From Pseudarthrobacter sp. NIBRBAC000502772 (GTDB taxonomy: Bacteria; Actinomycetota; Actinomycetes; Actinomycetales; Micrococcaceae), in the NCBI RefSeq assembly GCF_006517235.1, contig NZ_CP041188.1, positions 2,914,001 through 2,978,000 of the forward strand: a DNA stretch of 64,000 nt, given 5' to 3'. Positions 47,213 to 56,552 of this stretch are shown piece by piece; positions within the stretch are counted from its first letter, which is position 1, and each line of letters starts with the position of its first letter. The translations under genes and the position numbers were made by a program. The notes beneath the pieces were generated by a model. The model was not told where the DNA came from. It saw nothing but the letters and a program-made list of their open reading frames with translations, and ran no database searches.

Positions 47213-47755
47213 CTACTCCGGGGCTGCCTTGGCCGCTCCGCTGAGCTGGGTCCACCAGGTCATGGGTGCGGTGACTTTAAACCGGCGCCCGGTCACTGTT
47301 CCCGGGCTCACCCGGACAAAGGTGTCTTTCTTCCCGGCCTGCCATGGGAAGAGGTACAGGGCTGCGGAGTCCAGGATGCCTTCGGTTCCTGTGATGACCT
47401 TTGCCGGTCCCTTGACCACCACGCTCCAGGCCAGGCCACTGACGGCATCCACACCGTCGGCCTCCAACGCCACAGCGGCACCTCCCGAGGCGGCGGCCAG
47501 CTTGGTTCCAGCGCCGGTGCGGAACACTAATGTTCCGCCGTCCACCGTGTAGTTGATGGGGAAGATGTCAGGCTGGCCGTCCACCAGGACGGCCAGCCTG
47601 CCTACCGAAACCGTCCGCAACAGGGACCAGCATTCGTGGTGTTCCAGGTTCTGGACCTGGGACGTTGACTCGCCGGAGTTGGACTCTCTGGACGTTGACT
47701 TGTTGGACGCTGGGTCGCCGGACATTGGTTCACCGGACATTGGCTCGCTGCTCAT
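47213..47755 (-). CDS. Pyridoxamine 5'-phosphate oxidase family protein
   Basis: The 180-residue flavin-reductase-like split-barrel protein (core about 37-170, with VGRLAVLVDGQPDIFPINY typical of F420/FMN/haem-binding members). The first 33 residues are Ser/Glu/Pro-rich and built on imperfect repeats such as SGEPMSGDP, matched by a 15-bp DNA repeat at 47715-47744. ATG lies 7 bases after TAGGCT, without a ribosome site. Cofactor and substrate unknown. Confidence 0.83.
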   Translation of the reverse strand: MSSEPMSGEPMSGDPASNKSTSRESNSGESTSQVQNLEHHECWSLLRTVSVGRLAVLVDGQPDIFPINYTVDGGTLVFRTGAGTKLAAASGGAAVALEADGVDAVSGLAWSVVVKGPAKVITGTEGILDSAALYLFPWQAGKKDTFVRVSPGTVTGRRFKVTAPMTWWTQLSGAAKAAPE

Positions 47756-47762
47756 GCCGCCG

Positions 47763-47768
47763 AGCCTA
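47763..47768 (-). promoter_or_regulatory. Leaderless -10 (TAGGCT) for the PNPOx-like gene
   Basis: TAGGCT on the minus strand lies 7 bases before the ATG at 47755. Confidence 0.45.
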
Positions 47769-47800
47769 CGCCCAACACCCTGCTCAGGACAGTGCCCGTC

Positions 47801-49252
47801 CTACCAGGGGCTGGGCTTGTAGTCCTTGAGGAAGACCCCGTACTGGTCCTCGCCGTTTTCGCCCATCACGATCGGATCGTAGACGCGGGCGGCGCCGTCC
47901 ACCAGGTCGAGGGGCGCGTGGAAGCCCTCCTCCATGAGGCGGACCTTGGTGAAGTGCGGCCGTTCGTCGGTGATCCAGCCGGTGTCCACCGCAGTCATCA
48001 GGATCCCGTCGGCATCCAGCATTTCCTGGGCGCTGGTGCGGGTCATCATGTTCAGGGCTGCCTTGGCCATGTTGGTGTGCGGATGCCCGGGGCCCTTGTA
48101 GGCGCGGGAGAACTGGCCTTCCATGGCGGAGACGTTGACGATGTACTTCCGGTGCGCCGTGGAGCGCTTCATGGCGTCCCGGAGCCTGCTGACCAGCAGG
48201 AACGGTGCCGTGACGTTGCAGAGCTGGACTTCCAGCATTTCCAGGGGGTCAACCTCGTCCACCACCTGGGTCCAGCTGTTGATGTCAGCCAAGTCCGGGA
48301 CCAGCCCGCCGGCGTCGATCGCTGTTCCGGAGGCGATCCGCTCCAGCGAGGCGGAGCCGGTGGAGAGCGCCAGTGAGGTGATGGCGTCGCCGGCCAGCAC
48401 GGGGTGATCGGTGACGGTGCTCGCCAGGGCGAGTGGGTGTTTGTCGTGGGCGTGGCCGAACGTCACCAGTTCCGGTCCGCCGTTGGCGGGTTCGAGCGCG
48501 GCGGGCAACGGCTCGTCCTCGGCGTCCACCAGTGGCTTGTAGGCGTTGCCGGACCGGCGCACGGTCTGGGCGGCGTTGTTGATGATGATGTCCAGGGGGC
48601 CCGCGGCGTTGAGCGAATCAGTCAGGGCCATCACCTGTGACGGGTCGCGCAGGTCGATGCCCACGATCCGGAGCCGGTGCAGCCACTCGCTGCTGTCTTC
48701 CATTGCCGCAAAACGGCGTGCGGCGTCTTTGGGGAACCTGGTGGTGATGGTGGTGTGCGCGCCATCCCGAAGCAGGCGCAGCGCGATGTACATGCCGATT
48801 TTGGCCCGCCCGCCCGTGAGCAGCGCACGCCGGCCTGTCAGGTCGGTGCGGGCATCCCGCTTGCTGTGGCTGAAGGCGGCGCATTCCGGGCAGAGCTGAT
48901 GATAAAAAGCGTCCACCTGCGTGTAGTGCGTCTTGCAGATATAGCAGGGGCGGGAACGGATCAGGTGCCCCGCCACCTTGCCCGTCGCCGACGTCTCCAG
49001 CTTGTTGCCGCGGGTCTCGTCGTCGATCCGGTCCGGTGCTGCCGTAGCGGTCTGGGCGATGACCGCCCGGTCGGCTTCGGAGATCAGGTCCCGCTTGGTG
49101 ACGCGGCGGTGACGCTTCACGGCCTTGAACATCTTCCCGGTGGCACGGCGCACCGAGACATAGTCGGGGTGTTCCTCGTCGTAGACGTGGATGGTGTTCA
49201 AAACCTTGAGGCAGGCCTGGATTTCCTCAGGCGTCAGATCGGGGGAGCTCAT
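47801..49252 (-). CDS. Zinc-ribbon-fused SDR-like protein without catalytic Tyr
   Basis: The 483-residue protein has about 100 N-terminal basic helical residues, a zinc-ribbon C103-x2-C106...C121-x2-C124, then a short-chain dehydrogenase fold. The cofactor motif is TGGRAKIG (146-153) instead of TGxxxGIG. Near the C-terminal third, the Ser is in VNVSAMEG but the YxxxK motif reads TNMAK, so the Tyr is missing. ATG lies 7 bases after TAAAAT, leaderless. A regulatory or binding role is possible; function unknown. Confidence 0.85.
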   Translation of the reverse strand: MSSPDLTPEEIQACLKVLNTIHVYDEEHPDYVSVRRATGKMFKAVKRHRRVTKRDLISEADRAVIAQTATAAPDRIDDETRGNKLETSATGKVAGHLIRSRPCYICKTHYTQVDAFYHQLCPECAAFSHSKRDARTDLTGRRALLTGGRAKIGMYIALRLLRDGAHTTITTRFPKDAARRFAAMEDSSEWLHRLRIVGIDLRDPSQVMALTDSLNAAGPLDIIINNAAQTVRRSGNAYKPLVDAEDEPLPAALEPANGGPELVTFGHAHDKHPLALASTVTDHPVLAGDAITSLALSTGSASLERIASGTAIDAGGLVPDLADINSWTQVVDEVDPLEMLEVQLCNVTAPFLLVSRLRDAMKRSTAHRKYIVNVSAMEGQFSRAYKGPGHPHTNMAKAALNMMTRTSAQEMLDADGILMTAVDTGWITDERPHFTKVRLMEEGFHAPLDLVDGAARVYDPIVMGENGEDQYGVFLKDYKPSPW

Positions 49253-49259
49253 TGTACCG

Positions 49260-49265
49260 ATTTTA
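49260..49265 (-). promoter_or_regulatory. Leaderless -10 (TAAAAT) for the zinc-ribbon SDR gene
   Basis: TAAAAT on the minus strand lies 7 bases before the ATG at 49252, with no ribosome site. Confidence 0.55.
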
Positions 49266-49335
49266 CAGCCTGGCGACGATCCAGCCTGACCGTGCCGCGG
49301 GGTTCGCAGCCCGGCCAGGCCTGGCTGTCCTTCGT

Positions 49336-50745
49336 TTAGGCGCGGCGGCCGCCCGGGGCGGCCTGGGCTGCTGTTTCCGCGTGGACCGCAGCGGCCTGTT
49401 CGACTGATTCGCGGAGTTCGGGGTAGTTGGCTGTGGCCGCCTTGACGGCATCCGGTACCTGGTGGAGGTTCTTCGCGGCGAGCGCACGTTCCGCGTCCCC
49501 GGGCTCGGGCACCTGCTGGCCTTTGGCGAGCACGGTGATGCCGGAGTCGGTCACCTTGAAACCGCGGGCGCGGTCCAGGTCATGGTCCAGGCCGATCGCG
49601 GCGCCGGCCGGAACCTTCACGTTTTTGTCCAGGATGGCCCGGTTGACCACGGCACCTTCGCCGATGTTCACCTTGTCCATCAGGACCGAGTCGATGACCC
49701 TGCTGCCGTTCCCCACAAAGACGTCGTTGGACAGGACGGAGCCCTCCACGACGCCGCCGGAGATGACCACGCCGCTGGACACGATGGAGTCCAGGGCGGT
49801 GCCCACGGTGTCGTTCTGACCGCGGACGAACTTGGCGGGCGGGGAGATGCTCTGGCGTGTGTAAATGGGCCATTCAGAGTTGTAGAGGTTGAACACAGGC
49901 AACGGCGAGATGAGGTCAATGTGGGCGTCGTAGAACGAATCAATGGTGCCGACGTCGCGCCAGTAGGTCCGGTCGCGTTCCGTGGAGCCGGGGATGTTGT
50001 TGAGGGTGAAGTCGTAGACTCCGGCCTCGCCCTGGCTGACGAAGTAGGGGATGATGTCCCCGCCCATGTCGTGCTTGGTGTCGAGCCGTTCGGCGTCCAC
50101 GTGAAGGGCATCCACGAGCGCGTCGGCGTCGAAAACGTAGTTGCCCATGGAAGCCAGGAACTGGGTGGGATCAGCGGCCAGGCCAGGAGTTGTGGCGGGC
50201 TTTTCCACAAATGCGGCGATCTTCTGCGGGTCCTCCTGGTCCACCTCGATCACACCGAACTGGTTGGCCATGCTCAACGGCTGGCGCACGGCGGCCACAG
50301 TGGCCTTGGCGCCGCTCTGCACATGCTGCTCCACCATCTGGGCGAAGTCCATGCGGTACACGTGGTCCGCACCAACCACGACGACGATGTCGGGGTTGGC
50401 GTCATGGATCAGGTTCAGCGACTGGTAGATGGCGTTGGCGCTGCCGAGGAACCAGCTCTTGCCGACGCGCTGCTGCGCCGGCACGGACGCCACGTAATTG
50501 CCCAGCTGCGTGGACATCCGCCAGGTCTCGGAAATGTGGCGGTCAAGGCTGTGCGACTTGTACTGGGTCAGGACCACGATCTGCAGGTAGCGTGAATTCA
50601 CCAGGTTGGACAGCGCAAAGTCGATCAGCCGGTAACTGCCGGCAAAGGGCACTGCAGGTTTCGCCCGGTCTGCCGTCAGTGGCATCAGCCTGTTTCCCTC
50701 GCCGCCCGCGAGGACAATGGCCAGGACTCTTTTATTCAACGGCAT
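49336..50745 (-). CDS. glgC: Glucose-1-phosphate adenylyltransferase
   Basis: Makes ADP-glucose from glucose-1-phosphate and ATP for glycogen synthesis. In the 469-residue product, the nucleotide motif [13 protein letters not shown] and the Lys-containing RAKPAVPF are intact, with a C-terminal left-handed beta-helix ([14 protein letters not shown] hexads). A poorly conserved Ala-rich tail of about 60 residues extends the protein beyond the usual 410. ATG at 50745 has an AGGAG site. Divergent from glgA. Confidence 0.96.
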   Translation of the reverse strand: MPLNKRVLAIVLAGGEGNRLMPLTADRAKPAVPFAGSYRLIDFALSNLVNSRYLQIVVLTQYKSHSLDRHISETWRMSTQLGNYVASVPAQQRVGKSWFLGSANAIYQSLNLIHDANPDIVVVVGADHVYRMDFAQMVEQHVQSGAKATVAAVRQPLSMANQFGVIEVDQEDPQKIAAFVEKPATTPGLAADPTQFLASMGNYVFDADALVDALHVDAERLDTKHDMGGDIIPYFVSQGEAGVYDFTLNNIPGSTERDRTYWRDVGTIDSFYDAHIDLISPLPVFNLYNSEWPIYTRQSISPPAKFVRGQNDTVGTALDSIVSSGVVISGGVVEGSVLSNDVFVGNGSRVIDSVLMDKVNIGEGAVVNRAILDKNVKVPAGAAIGLDHDLDRARGFKVTDSGITVLAKGQQVPEPGDAERALAAKNLHQVPDAVKAATANYPELRESVEQAAAVHAETAAQAAPGGRRA

Positions 50746-50833
50746 GGTAGTAGCTCCTGTACGCCTTCGTATCTCCCCAAACAGTCCGGCATGCCCGGAC
50801 TCCTTCACACTAGAACAGATAGTGCGGAACGAC

Positions 50834-50839
50834 TACCTT
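50834..50839 (+). promoter_or_regulatory. Leaderless -10 (TACCTT) for glgA
   Basis: TACCTT lies 7 bases before the GTG at 50847; TAGAAC at 50811-50816 is a weak -35 with a 17-base spacer. It supports the GTG start over the upstream TTG at 50838. Confidence 0.45.
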
Positions 50840-50846
50840 GGGTAAC

Positions 50847-52070
50847 GTGCGAATAGACATTGTGACTAAAGAGTTCCCGCCCGAGATCTACGGAGGCGCC
50901 GGAGTCCACGTGGCCGAATTGAGCAGGGTGCTTAGTAAGCATGTTGACCTGCAGGTTCGCGCCTTCGGTGCACCCCGCGACGCCGATTACCACGGTGCCG
51001 GGGTGACCTCCTATTCCGTTCCCGAAGACCTGGGCTCGGCCAACGCCGCCGTCCAGACTCTCGGGGTGGACCTGCGGATCGTGCCGGACGTGGCAGGTGC
51101 CGATCTGGTCCATTCGCACACCTGGTATGCGAATATGGCCGGCCATCTGGCGTCACTGCTCCACGGCATCCCGCACGTATTGAGCGCCCACAGCCTGGAA
51201 CCCTTGAGGCCCTGGAAGGCCGAGCAGCTTGGTGGCGGCTACGCGTTGTCCTCCTGGGTCGAGAAAACCGCCTACGAGGCGGCAGCAGCGATCATCGCCG
51301 TTTCGGAAGGCATGCGCCAGGACATCCTCCGCAGCTACCCCGACGTTGACCCTGCCAAAGTCAGGGTGGTCCACAACGGCATCGACGTCGAACTGTGGCA
51401 GCGCGACGAAAACCAGGACGCCGTCCGCGCCCTGGGCATTGATCCGGATAAGCCGAGCGTGGTGTTTGTCGGCCGCAACACGCGCCAGAAGGGCGTGCCG
51501 TACCTCCTGCGTGCCGCCGCGAAGCTTCCGGCCGATGTGCAGCTCGTGCTGTGCCTTGGCGCGGCGGATACCCCCGAGCTCGCGGCAGAAACTGCACGCC
51601 TGATCGAGGAGCTGCAGAACCAGCGGACCGGCGTCGTCCTGATCGAACGGATGCTGCCGCGGAACGAACTCATCCAGGTCCTCAGCCACGCCACAGCGTT
51701 CGCCTGCCCGTCCATCTATGAACCGCTGGGCATCGTCAACCTCGAGGCGATGGCCTGCGGTGCTGCCGTGGTGGCCAGCGCTACGGGCGGCATTCCCGAG
51801 GTGGTCCAGCATGGCGAGACGGGCCTGTTGGTGGACCTGGAACAGGTCACCGACGGTACCGGCACGCCGCTTGATCCGGAGAAGTTCGTGACGGAATTTG
51901 CCGCCGCTCTGACCGAGGTGGTGTCCGATCCCGATCGGGCACGTGCCATGGGCCAGGCCGGCCGCCGCCGCGCGGAGGAGCACTTCTCCTGGGACTCCAT
52001 CACCGAGACCACCCTCGAGGTCTACCGCTCAGTGCTTCCTGACGGACGGCAGGAACAGCAGCACCAGTGA
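50847..52070 (+). CDS. glgA: Glycogen synthase / alpha-maltose-1-phosphate synthase (GT4)
   Basis: The 407-residue glycosyltransferase begins RIDIVTKEFPPEIYGGAGVH, and has SAHSLEPLRPWK and the retaining GT motif EPLGIVNLEAMACG (E-x7-E). The actinobacterial homologue (Rv1212c, GlgM) uses ADP-glucose to make alpha-maltose-1-phosphate rather than extending glycogen directly. Divergent from glgC, which supplies ADP-glucose. Start GTG 50847 from the leaderless promoter and homologue N-termini. Confidence 0.93.
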   Translation: MRIDIVTKEFPPEIYGGAGVHVAELSRVLSKHVDLQVRAFGAPRDADYHGAGVTSYSVPEDLGSANAAVQTLGVDLRIVPDVAGADLVHSHTWYANMAGHLASLLHGIPHVLSAHSLEPLRPWKAEQLGGGYALSSWVEKTAYEAAAAIIAVSEGMRQDILRSYPDVDPAKVRVVHNGIDVELWQRDENQDAVRALGIDPDKPSVVFVGRNTRQKGVPYLLRAAAKLPADVQLVLCLGAADTPELAAETARLIEELQNQRTGVVLIERMLPRNELIQVLSHATAFACPSIYEPLGIVNLEAMACGAAVVASATGGIPEVVQHGETGLLVDLEQVTDGTGTPLDPEKFVTEFAAALTEVVSDPDRARAMGQAGRRRAEEHFSWDSITETTLEVYRSVLPDGRQEQQHQ

Positions 52071-52081
52071 CCAAACAGCGC

Positions 52082-52121
52082 ACGACGGCGCCGTCCCCAC
52101 CGAGGGGACCGGCGCCGTCGT
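52082..52121. terminator. Hairpin terminator after glgA
   Basis: An 11-bp outer stem ACGACGGCGCC/GGCGCCGTCGT with an inner TCCCC/GGGGA stem lies 12 bases after the glgA stop, followed by TCG-rich sequence. It lies between convergent genes and may work both ways. Confidence 0.7.
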
Positions 52122-52205
52122 TCGTCCATAACGCTTGATCCAACGCGGGGTTACATAGTGCCCATTCCGGGGCGTCGGAGGGGCTTGAAGTGACCTCGCG
52201 TTGCT

Positions 52206-54368
52206 TTATCGGGAGGTAGCCGTGCGCGCCAGCAGCACTTTTTCGTCGACGGGCGCGTTGCCGCTGGCCCGCTGGGCCCTGACGTAAGCGCGGGCCTCGT
52301 CCTGCCGGGACTTCTCGGCACCGGTGGCGATCGATGCGCGCACGTGCTCGTCGCCGTACCCGAAGGCGTCCACCAGGTCCAGGGCGTGGGGCCTGATCTT
52401 GACCAGGAGACGGTTGATGTAATCACCCACCGTGCGTGCCCGCTGCATGGAGAGCCTGCCGTTCATCAGGTACCAGGACAGGTTCTTTTCGATCAGCGAC
52501 AGGCCGAACAGGTCGCGCAGCCAGGTCAGGACACGCTTGGTGCCGGGGTCCGTGACGTCTTCCAGGGCCGCCGTGAACGCCTCCCATTGCAGGAGCTCCG
52601 CGTGGGCCTGGGCAGCATCTATCAGCTCGTTCTGGTGCTGGTTGAAGAGGGCCGCCCCCTTTTCGACGGGCAGCTTGTTGGCGCCCTTCAGGGCCGCCCC
52701 GACGTCGGCCACCATGGTCTGGACGCGGTCGGCCAGGAGGGCGCGCTGGCCTTCCTCGTCCCGGAGCGCAATGGCAGCCTTCTGGACTGATCCGGTATCG
52801 GCGACAAACTGTGCCACCTGGCGCAGACCGGTGCGATGGATCGCCACGCCCGTTGCCTGAGCCACCACGTAGCGGGCCAGGACGCCAAAATCGACATTCC
52901 TGAACTCCTTGGCGTAGTCGGCCAGGAGGCGCTTGGCCACAAGCTGGAGCAGCACGGTGTTGTCGCCCTCAAACGTGACATAGACGTCCAGGTCCGCCCG
53001 GAGGGAGGCGAAGCGGTTTTCGATCAGGAAGCCGGCGCCGCCGCACGCCTCGCGGCATTCCTGCAGGGTGTCAAGGGCATGCCAGGTGCTCAGCGGCTTC
53101 AGGGCTGCGGCAAGGGTTTCCAAATCCTGCCGGTCCTCGTCAGTATCGTGGGCGCCGGAAAAGACGTCGTCGAATTTCTGGAGGAGCTGCTCGTGCGCGA
53201 AGCCCGCGGCATACGTCGTGGCCAGCCGGGTAAACAGGCGCCGCTGGTGGCGCTGGTAGTCCAGGAGGACCTCTTCGTCAGTGTGAGACGACGCGTTAAA
53301 CTGGCGCCGTTCGGTGGCGTAGCGGATGGCTGCCGTCAGGGCGATCTTCGACGCCGCCACGGCCGCGCCGTCCAATGACACGCGGCCCTGGACGAGGGTT
53401 CCAAGCATGGTGAAAAAGCGGCGGCCGGGGCTGGCAATGGACGACGTGTAGGTCCCGTCAGGTGCCACATCGCCGTAGCGGTTCAGCAGGTTCGTGCGGG
53501 GGATGCGGACGTTGTCGAAATGAAGCCGTCCGTTGTCGATCCCGTTGAGGCCGCCCTTGACTCCGTCGTCCTCCCCACCAATCCCGGGCATGAACTCCTT
53601 GGTCTGGGGGTCCCGGAGGTCAACGTAGAAGGCGTGCACGCCATGGTTGACGCCATTTGTCACGAGCTGGGCGAAAACGACGGCGCCGAGGCCGTCGATG
53701 GCTGCATTGCCGATGTAGTCCTTCCACGCAGCGCGGAACGGTGTGTGGACCACAAATTCCTGGGTTTTGACGTCGTAGGTCGCGGTGGTGGCGATGCTGG
53801 CCACATCGGAACCGTGACCGGTCTCCGTCATGGCGAAGCAGCCGGGGATCTCCAGGCTCATGATGCCTGGAAGCCAGTTGGTGTGGTGCTGCTGCGTGCC
53901 CAGGTGCATCACGGCCGAGCCGAAGAGGCCCCACTGGACACCAGCCTTAATCTGCAGGGACGGGTCGGCGGTGACCAGTTCCTCGAACGCCGCGATGTTG
54001 CCGCCGTGGTCATCGGAACCGCCCAGCGCCGACGGGAAGGCCCGGTGTACGGCGCTGTTGTCCACGAGGTACTTCAACTGGCCGAAGGTTCGCGTCCGGT
54101 GTTCGGTGTGCGTCAGTCCTTCAATTTTATGCAGTGCAGGGTCACTGGCCAGCGCGCGGGATTGGCGACGGGAGTCCGCCCATTTGCCCAGGAGTTGCTC
54201 GCCGAGGGCGGCAACGTCGACGGCGGGCTGCACAGCCGAGCCATCGTTGGCGCTGGGGCTGGTGGCCGCTGGGCCCGCAGCGGCTGTGTTGGCTACAGCG
54301 GCATTAGCTGCGGCTGTATCCGTTACGGCGGCGTCCGGGCCGGTGGGGCGGTCCACTACTTCGGTCAT
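52206..54368 (-). CDS. Acyl-CoA dehydrogenase / acyl-CoA oxidase family protein
   Basis: The 720-residue flavoprotein is of the acyl-CoA oxidase size class, with FAMTETGHGSD (FAD/acyl binding) and EACGGAGFL, and a C-terminal oxidase-like domain. It performs the first oxidation of fatty acid beta-oxidation. The first 45 residues are Ala/Thr-rich and probably disordered. ATG at 54368 has AAGGA upstream. It follows the TetR gene by 53 bases and is probably in one operon with it, divergent from thiolase-FabG-MaoC. Confidence 0.9.
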   Translation of the reverse strand: MTEVVDRPTGPDAAVTDTAAANAAVANTAAAGPAATSPSANDGSAVQPAVDVAALGEQLLGKWADSRRQSRALASDPALHKIEGLTHTEHRTRTFGQLKYLVDNSAVHRAFPSALGGSDDHGGNIAAFEELVTADPSLQIKAGVQWGLFGSAVMHLGTQQHHTNWLPGIMSLEIPGCFAMTETGHGSDVASIATTATYDVKTQEFVVHTPFRAAWKDYIGNAAIDGLGAVVFAQLVTNGVNHGVHAFYVDLRDPQTKEFMPGIGGEDDGVKGGLNGIDNGRLHFDNVRIPRTNLLNRYGDVAPDGTYTSSIASPGRRFFTMLGTLVQGRVSLDGAAVAASKIALTAAIRYATERRQFNASSHTDEEVLLDYQRHQRRLFTRLATTYAAGFAHEQLLQKFDDVFSGAHDTDEDRQDLETLAAALKPLSTWHALDTLQECREACGGAGFLIENRFASLRADLDVYVTFEGDNTVLLQLVAKRLLADYAKEFRNVDFGVLARYVVAQATGVAIHRTGLRQVAQFVADTGSVQKAAIALRDEEGQRALLADRVQTMVADVGAALKGANKLPVEKGAALFNQHQNELIDAAQAHAELLQWEAFTAALEDVTDPGTKRVLTWLRDLFGLSLIEKNLSWYLMNGRLSMQRARTVGDYINRLLVKIRPHALDLVDAFGYGDEHVRASIATGAEKSRQDEARAYVRAQRASGNAPVDEKVLLARTATSR

Positions 54369-54421
54369 GTCAATGTCCTTCGTTGGTTCTGACAGGAGGG
54401 TGTGAGGTTCTTGGGGCGGAA

Positions 54422-55114
54422 TCATGTCGCGCTGGCGGGGCTAAGCTCGGGGGCGATCCCCACGCATAACCAGGCCGTGATCTGGCGGGCCATGGCTTCC
54501 TGGTCCGGCTTCGCCGCCGAAGCCGGCGTGCTGAGCCATTGCTCACCGGCATTTCGGACCAGGCCGATGGCCGCCGTGGGCCAGTAGCCGATCACCGATT
54601 CCTTGCCTTCGCCGAGGTGGGTCCGCATTGGCGCGGCGATCATCTCAGCGATGGAATCGAAGAAGTGGCCAAGGGCTCCCGAAATGGCCGCCGATCCCTG
54701 GTGGTTTTCCGCATCCACCGGCGCATAGCGGGTGACGAAACTGTAGACATTGGGGCTGGTTTCCGCCATCTGGAGATAGGCAGAAATCATGGCAAGCAGC
54801 CCTTCCCGAGGAGTCTGGGCACCCTGCGCCGCTTCGCGGATCTTGCGCTGCATCTGGCTCAGGACAACTTCCCCGACGGCGTGCTGAAGCCCTGCCTTAT
54901 CGCCGAAATAGCGGTAGAAGACCGACTTTGAGGTGCCGGCGGCCGCTGCAATCTCCTCCATCGAGGCATCGCTGCCCAGCGCGTGGACCGCGCGGCGTGC
55001 GGACTTGATGAGCTCCCGGCGTCGTTCCTCCCGGTGGGTCTGCCAGCGGGCCGAACGGCCGTCGGCAATTGCGCCGGCAGCCGGCGTCGGGACTTCTGTG
55101 TGGAGGTTGTTCAC
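54422..55114 (-). CDS. TetR/AcrR family transcriptional regulator
   Basis: The 230-residue regulator has an N-terminal HTH at about residues 35-75 (SMEEIAAAAGTSKSVFYRYFGDK) and a ligand-binding helical domain. GTG at 55114 was chosen: the start codon overlaps the candidate operator, and the frame upstream to 55228 runs through the divergent thiolase start. Likely represses both the acyl-CoA oxidase gene and the divergent beta-oxidation operon, with an acyl-CoA as ligand (inferred). Confidence 0.9.
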   Translation of the reverse strand: MNNLHTEVPTPAAGAIADGRSARWQTHREERRRELIKSARRAVHALGSDASMEEIAAAAGTSKSVFYRYFGDKAGLQHAVGEVVLSQMQRKIREAAQGAQTPREGLLAMISAYLQMAETSPNVYSFVTRYAPVDAENHQGSAAISGALGHFFDSIAEMIAAPMRTHLGEGKESVIGYWPTAAIGLVRNAGEQWLSTPASAAKPDQEAMARQITAWLCVGIAPELSPASAT

Positions 55115-55146
55115 GATACTCAGCGTATCAGGTACGCTGGGTATCG
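55114..55146. promoter_or_regulatory. Tandem palindromic operator between tetR and the thiolase operon
   Basis: A 33-bp inverted repeat has 14-bp arms with one mismatch. It can also be read as two tandem 15-bp sites: GATAC-N5-GTATC at 55115-55129 and GGTAC-N5-GTATC at 55131-55145. It overlaps the tetR start codon and lies 30 bases upstream of the thiolase ATG. Two TetR dimers could bind and shut off both directions. Confidence 0.8.
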
Positions 55147-55175
55147 GTAACCGTCGCAGATCAGAGGAGTCACCC

Positions 55176-56543
55176 ATGTCCGTCAATGGACCGTCCGGCA
55201 CCGGACCCCACGAATTCGCCAGCCCCACGACTTCCGGCGCGGCGCGTCCAGTCCGCCGGGCCGTAATTGTGGGTGGTAACCGGATCCCGTTTGCCCGGTC
55301 CGGCGGGGCCTACACGAAGTCATCCAACCAGGACATGCTCACTGCCGCACTGGACGGTCTTATCGCCAGGTTTGGCCTCCAGGATGAGCGGATCGGCGAG
55401 GTTGCGGCGGGGGCCGTACTCAAGCACTCCCGCGACTTCAACCTCACCCGCGAGGCAGTCCTGGGTTCGGCGTTGTCGGCGGAAACTCCGGCCTACGACC
55501 TGCAACAGGCGTGCGCCACCGGCCTCGAAACGGTTCTGGGCCTGGCCAACAAGATCAAACTGGGCCAGATCGATTCCGCCATCGCCGGTGGTGTCGACTC
55601 GGCGTCAGATGCCCCCATTGCTGTCAGTGAAGGCCTCCGCGAGATACTCCTGGACCTCAACCGCGCCAAGACGCTGCCCCAGCGCCTGCAGGTACTCAGC
55701 CGCCTGCGGCCCAAGGACCTGGCCCCCGATGCTCCGAGTACGGGGGAGCCACGCACCGGCCTGTCCATGGGTGAGCACCAGGCGCTGACCACCGCGCAAT
55801 GGAACATTTCGCGCGAGGCGCAGGATGAGTTGGCATTCAACAGCCACCGCAACCTTTCCGCCGCGTATGACGCAGGATTCTTCGATGACCTCCTGACGCC
55901 TTACCGAGGCCTCGCCAAGGACTCCAACCTGAGGGCGGACACCACTTTGGAGAAGCTGGCTACCCTCAAACCCGTCTTCGGGAAGAGCCTCGGCGCCGCG
56001 GCCACCATGACGGCGGGAAACTCCACACCGCTGACCGACGGGGCCTCCACGGTCCTGCTCGCATCCGATGACTGGGCTGATGCCCATGACCTTCCGAAGC
56101 TCGCCACCGTCGTGGATGGTGAAGCTGCCGCTGTGGACTTCGTCCACGGCAAGGACGGACTCCTTATGGCTCCCGCGTTTGCGGTCCCCAGGCTGCTGGC
56201 CCGCAACGGACTGACGCTGGATGACTTCGACTTCTTTGAGATCCACGAAGCCTTCGCCGGGACTGTCCTGAGCACCCTGGCCGCCTGGGAAGATGATGAG
56301 TTCGGCCGCACCCGGCTGGGACTTGAGGGTGCATTCGGCAGCATCGACCGCACCAAGCTGAACGTCAACGGCTCCTCCCTGGCCGCGGGCCACCCGTTCG
56401 CCGCCACCGGCGGACGCATTGTGGCCTCGCTGGCCAAGATGCTGCAGGCCAAAGGCACCGTCGAGGGAAGGCCTGCGCGCGGACTTATTTCCATCTGCGC
56501 TGCCGGCGGCCAGGGCGTCGTCGCGATACTCGAAGCACTCTAG
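55176..56543 (+). CDS. Acetyl-CoA C-acetyltransferase (FadI/FadA2-like thiolase)
   Basis: The 455-residue thiolase cleaves 3-ketoacyl-CoA in beta-oxidation. The nucleophile C113 (QQACATG), EIHEAFAG, AAGHPFAATGG (catalytic His) and the second Cys in ISICAAGGQG are all intact, unlike the other thiolase gene in this window. ATG at 55176 has an AGAGGAG site. First gene of a three-gene operon, just after the TetR operator; homologous in position to M. tuberculosis fadA2 (Rv0243). Confidence 0.94.
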   Translation: MSVNGPSGTGPHEFASPTTSGAARPVRRAVIVGGNRIPFARSGGAYTKSSNQDMLTAALDGLIARFGLQDERIGEVAAGAVLKHSRDFNLTREAVLGSALSAETPAYDLQQACATGLETVLGLANKIKLGQIDSAIAGGVDSASDAPIAVSEGLREILLDLNRAKTLPQRLQVLSRLRPKDLAPDAPSTGEPRTGLSMGEHQALTTAQWNISREAQDELAFNSHRNLSAAYDAGFFDDLLTPYRGLAKDSNLRADTTLEKLATLKPVFGKSLGAAATMTAGNSTPLTDGASTVLLASDDWADAHDLPKLATVVDGEAAAVDFVHGKDGLLMAPAFAVPRLLARNGLTLDDFDFFEIHEAFAGTVLSTLAAWEDDEFGRTRLGLEGAFGSIDRTKLNVNGSSLAAGHPFAATGGRIVASLAKMLQAKGTVEGRPARGLISICAAGGQGVVAILEAL

Positions 56544-56552
56544 GGGCACCGG

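Noticed and set aside
54933..55175. Extended thiolase start at 54933
   Set aside because: It would run through the divergent tetR gene and the operator; ATG 55176 has a strong ribosome site.
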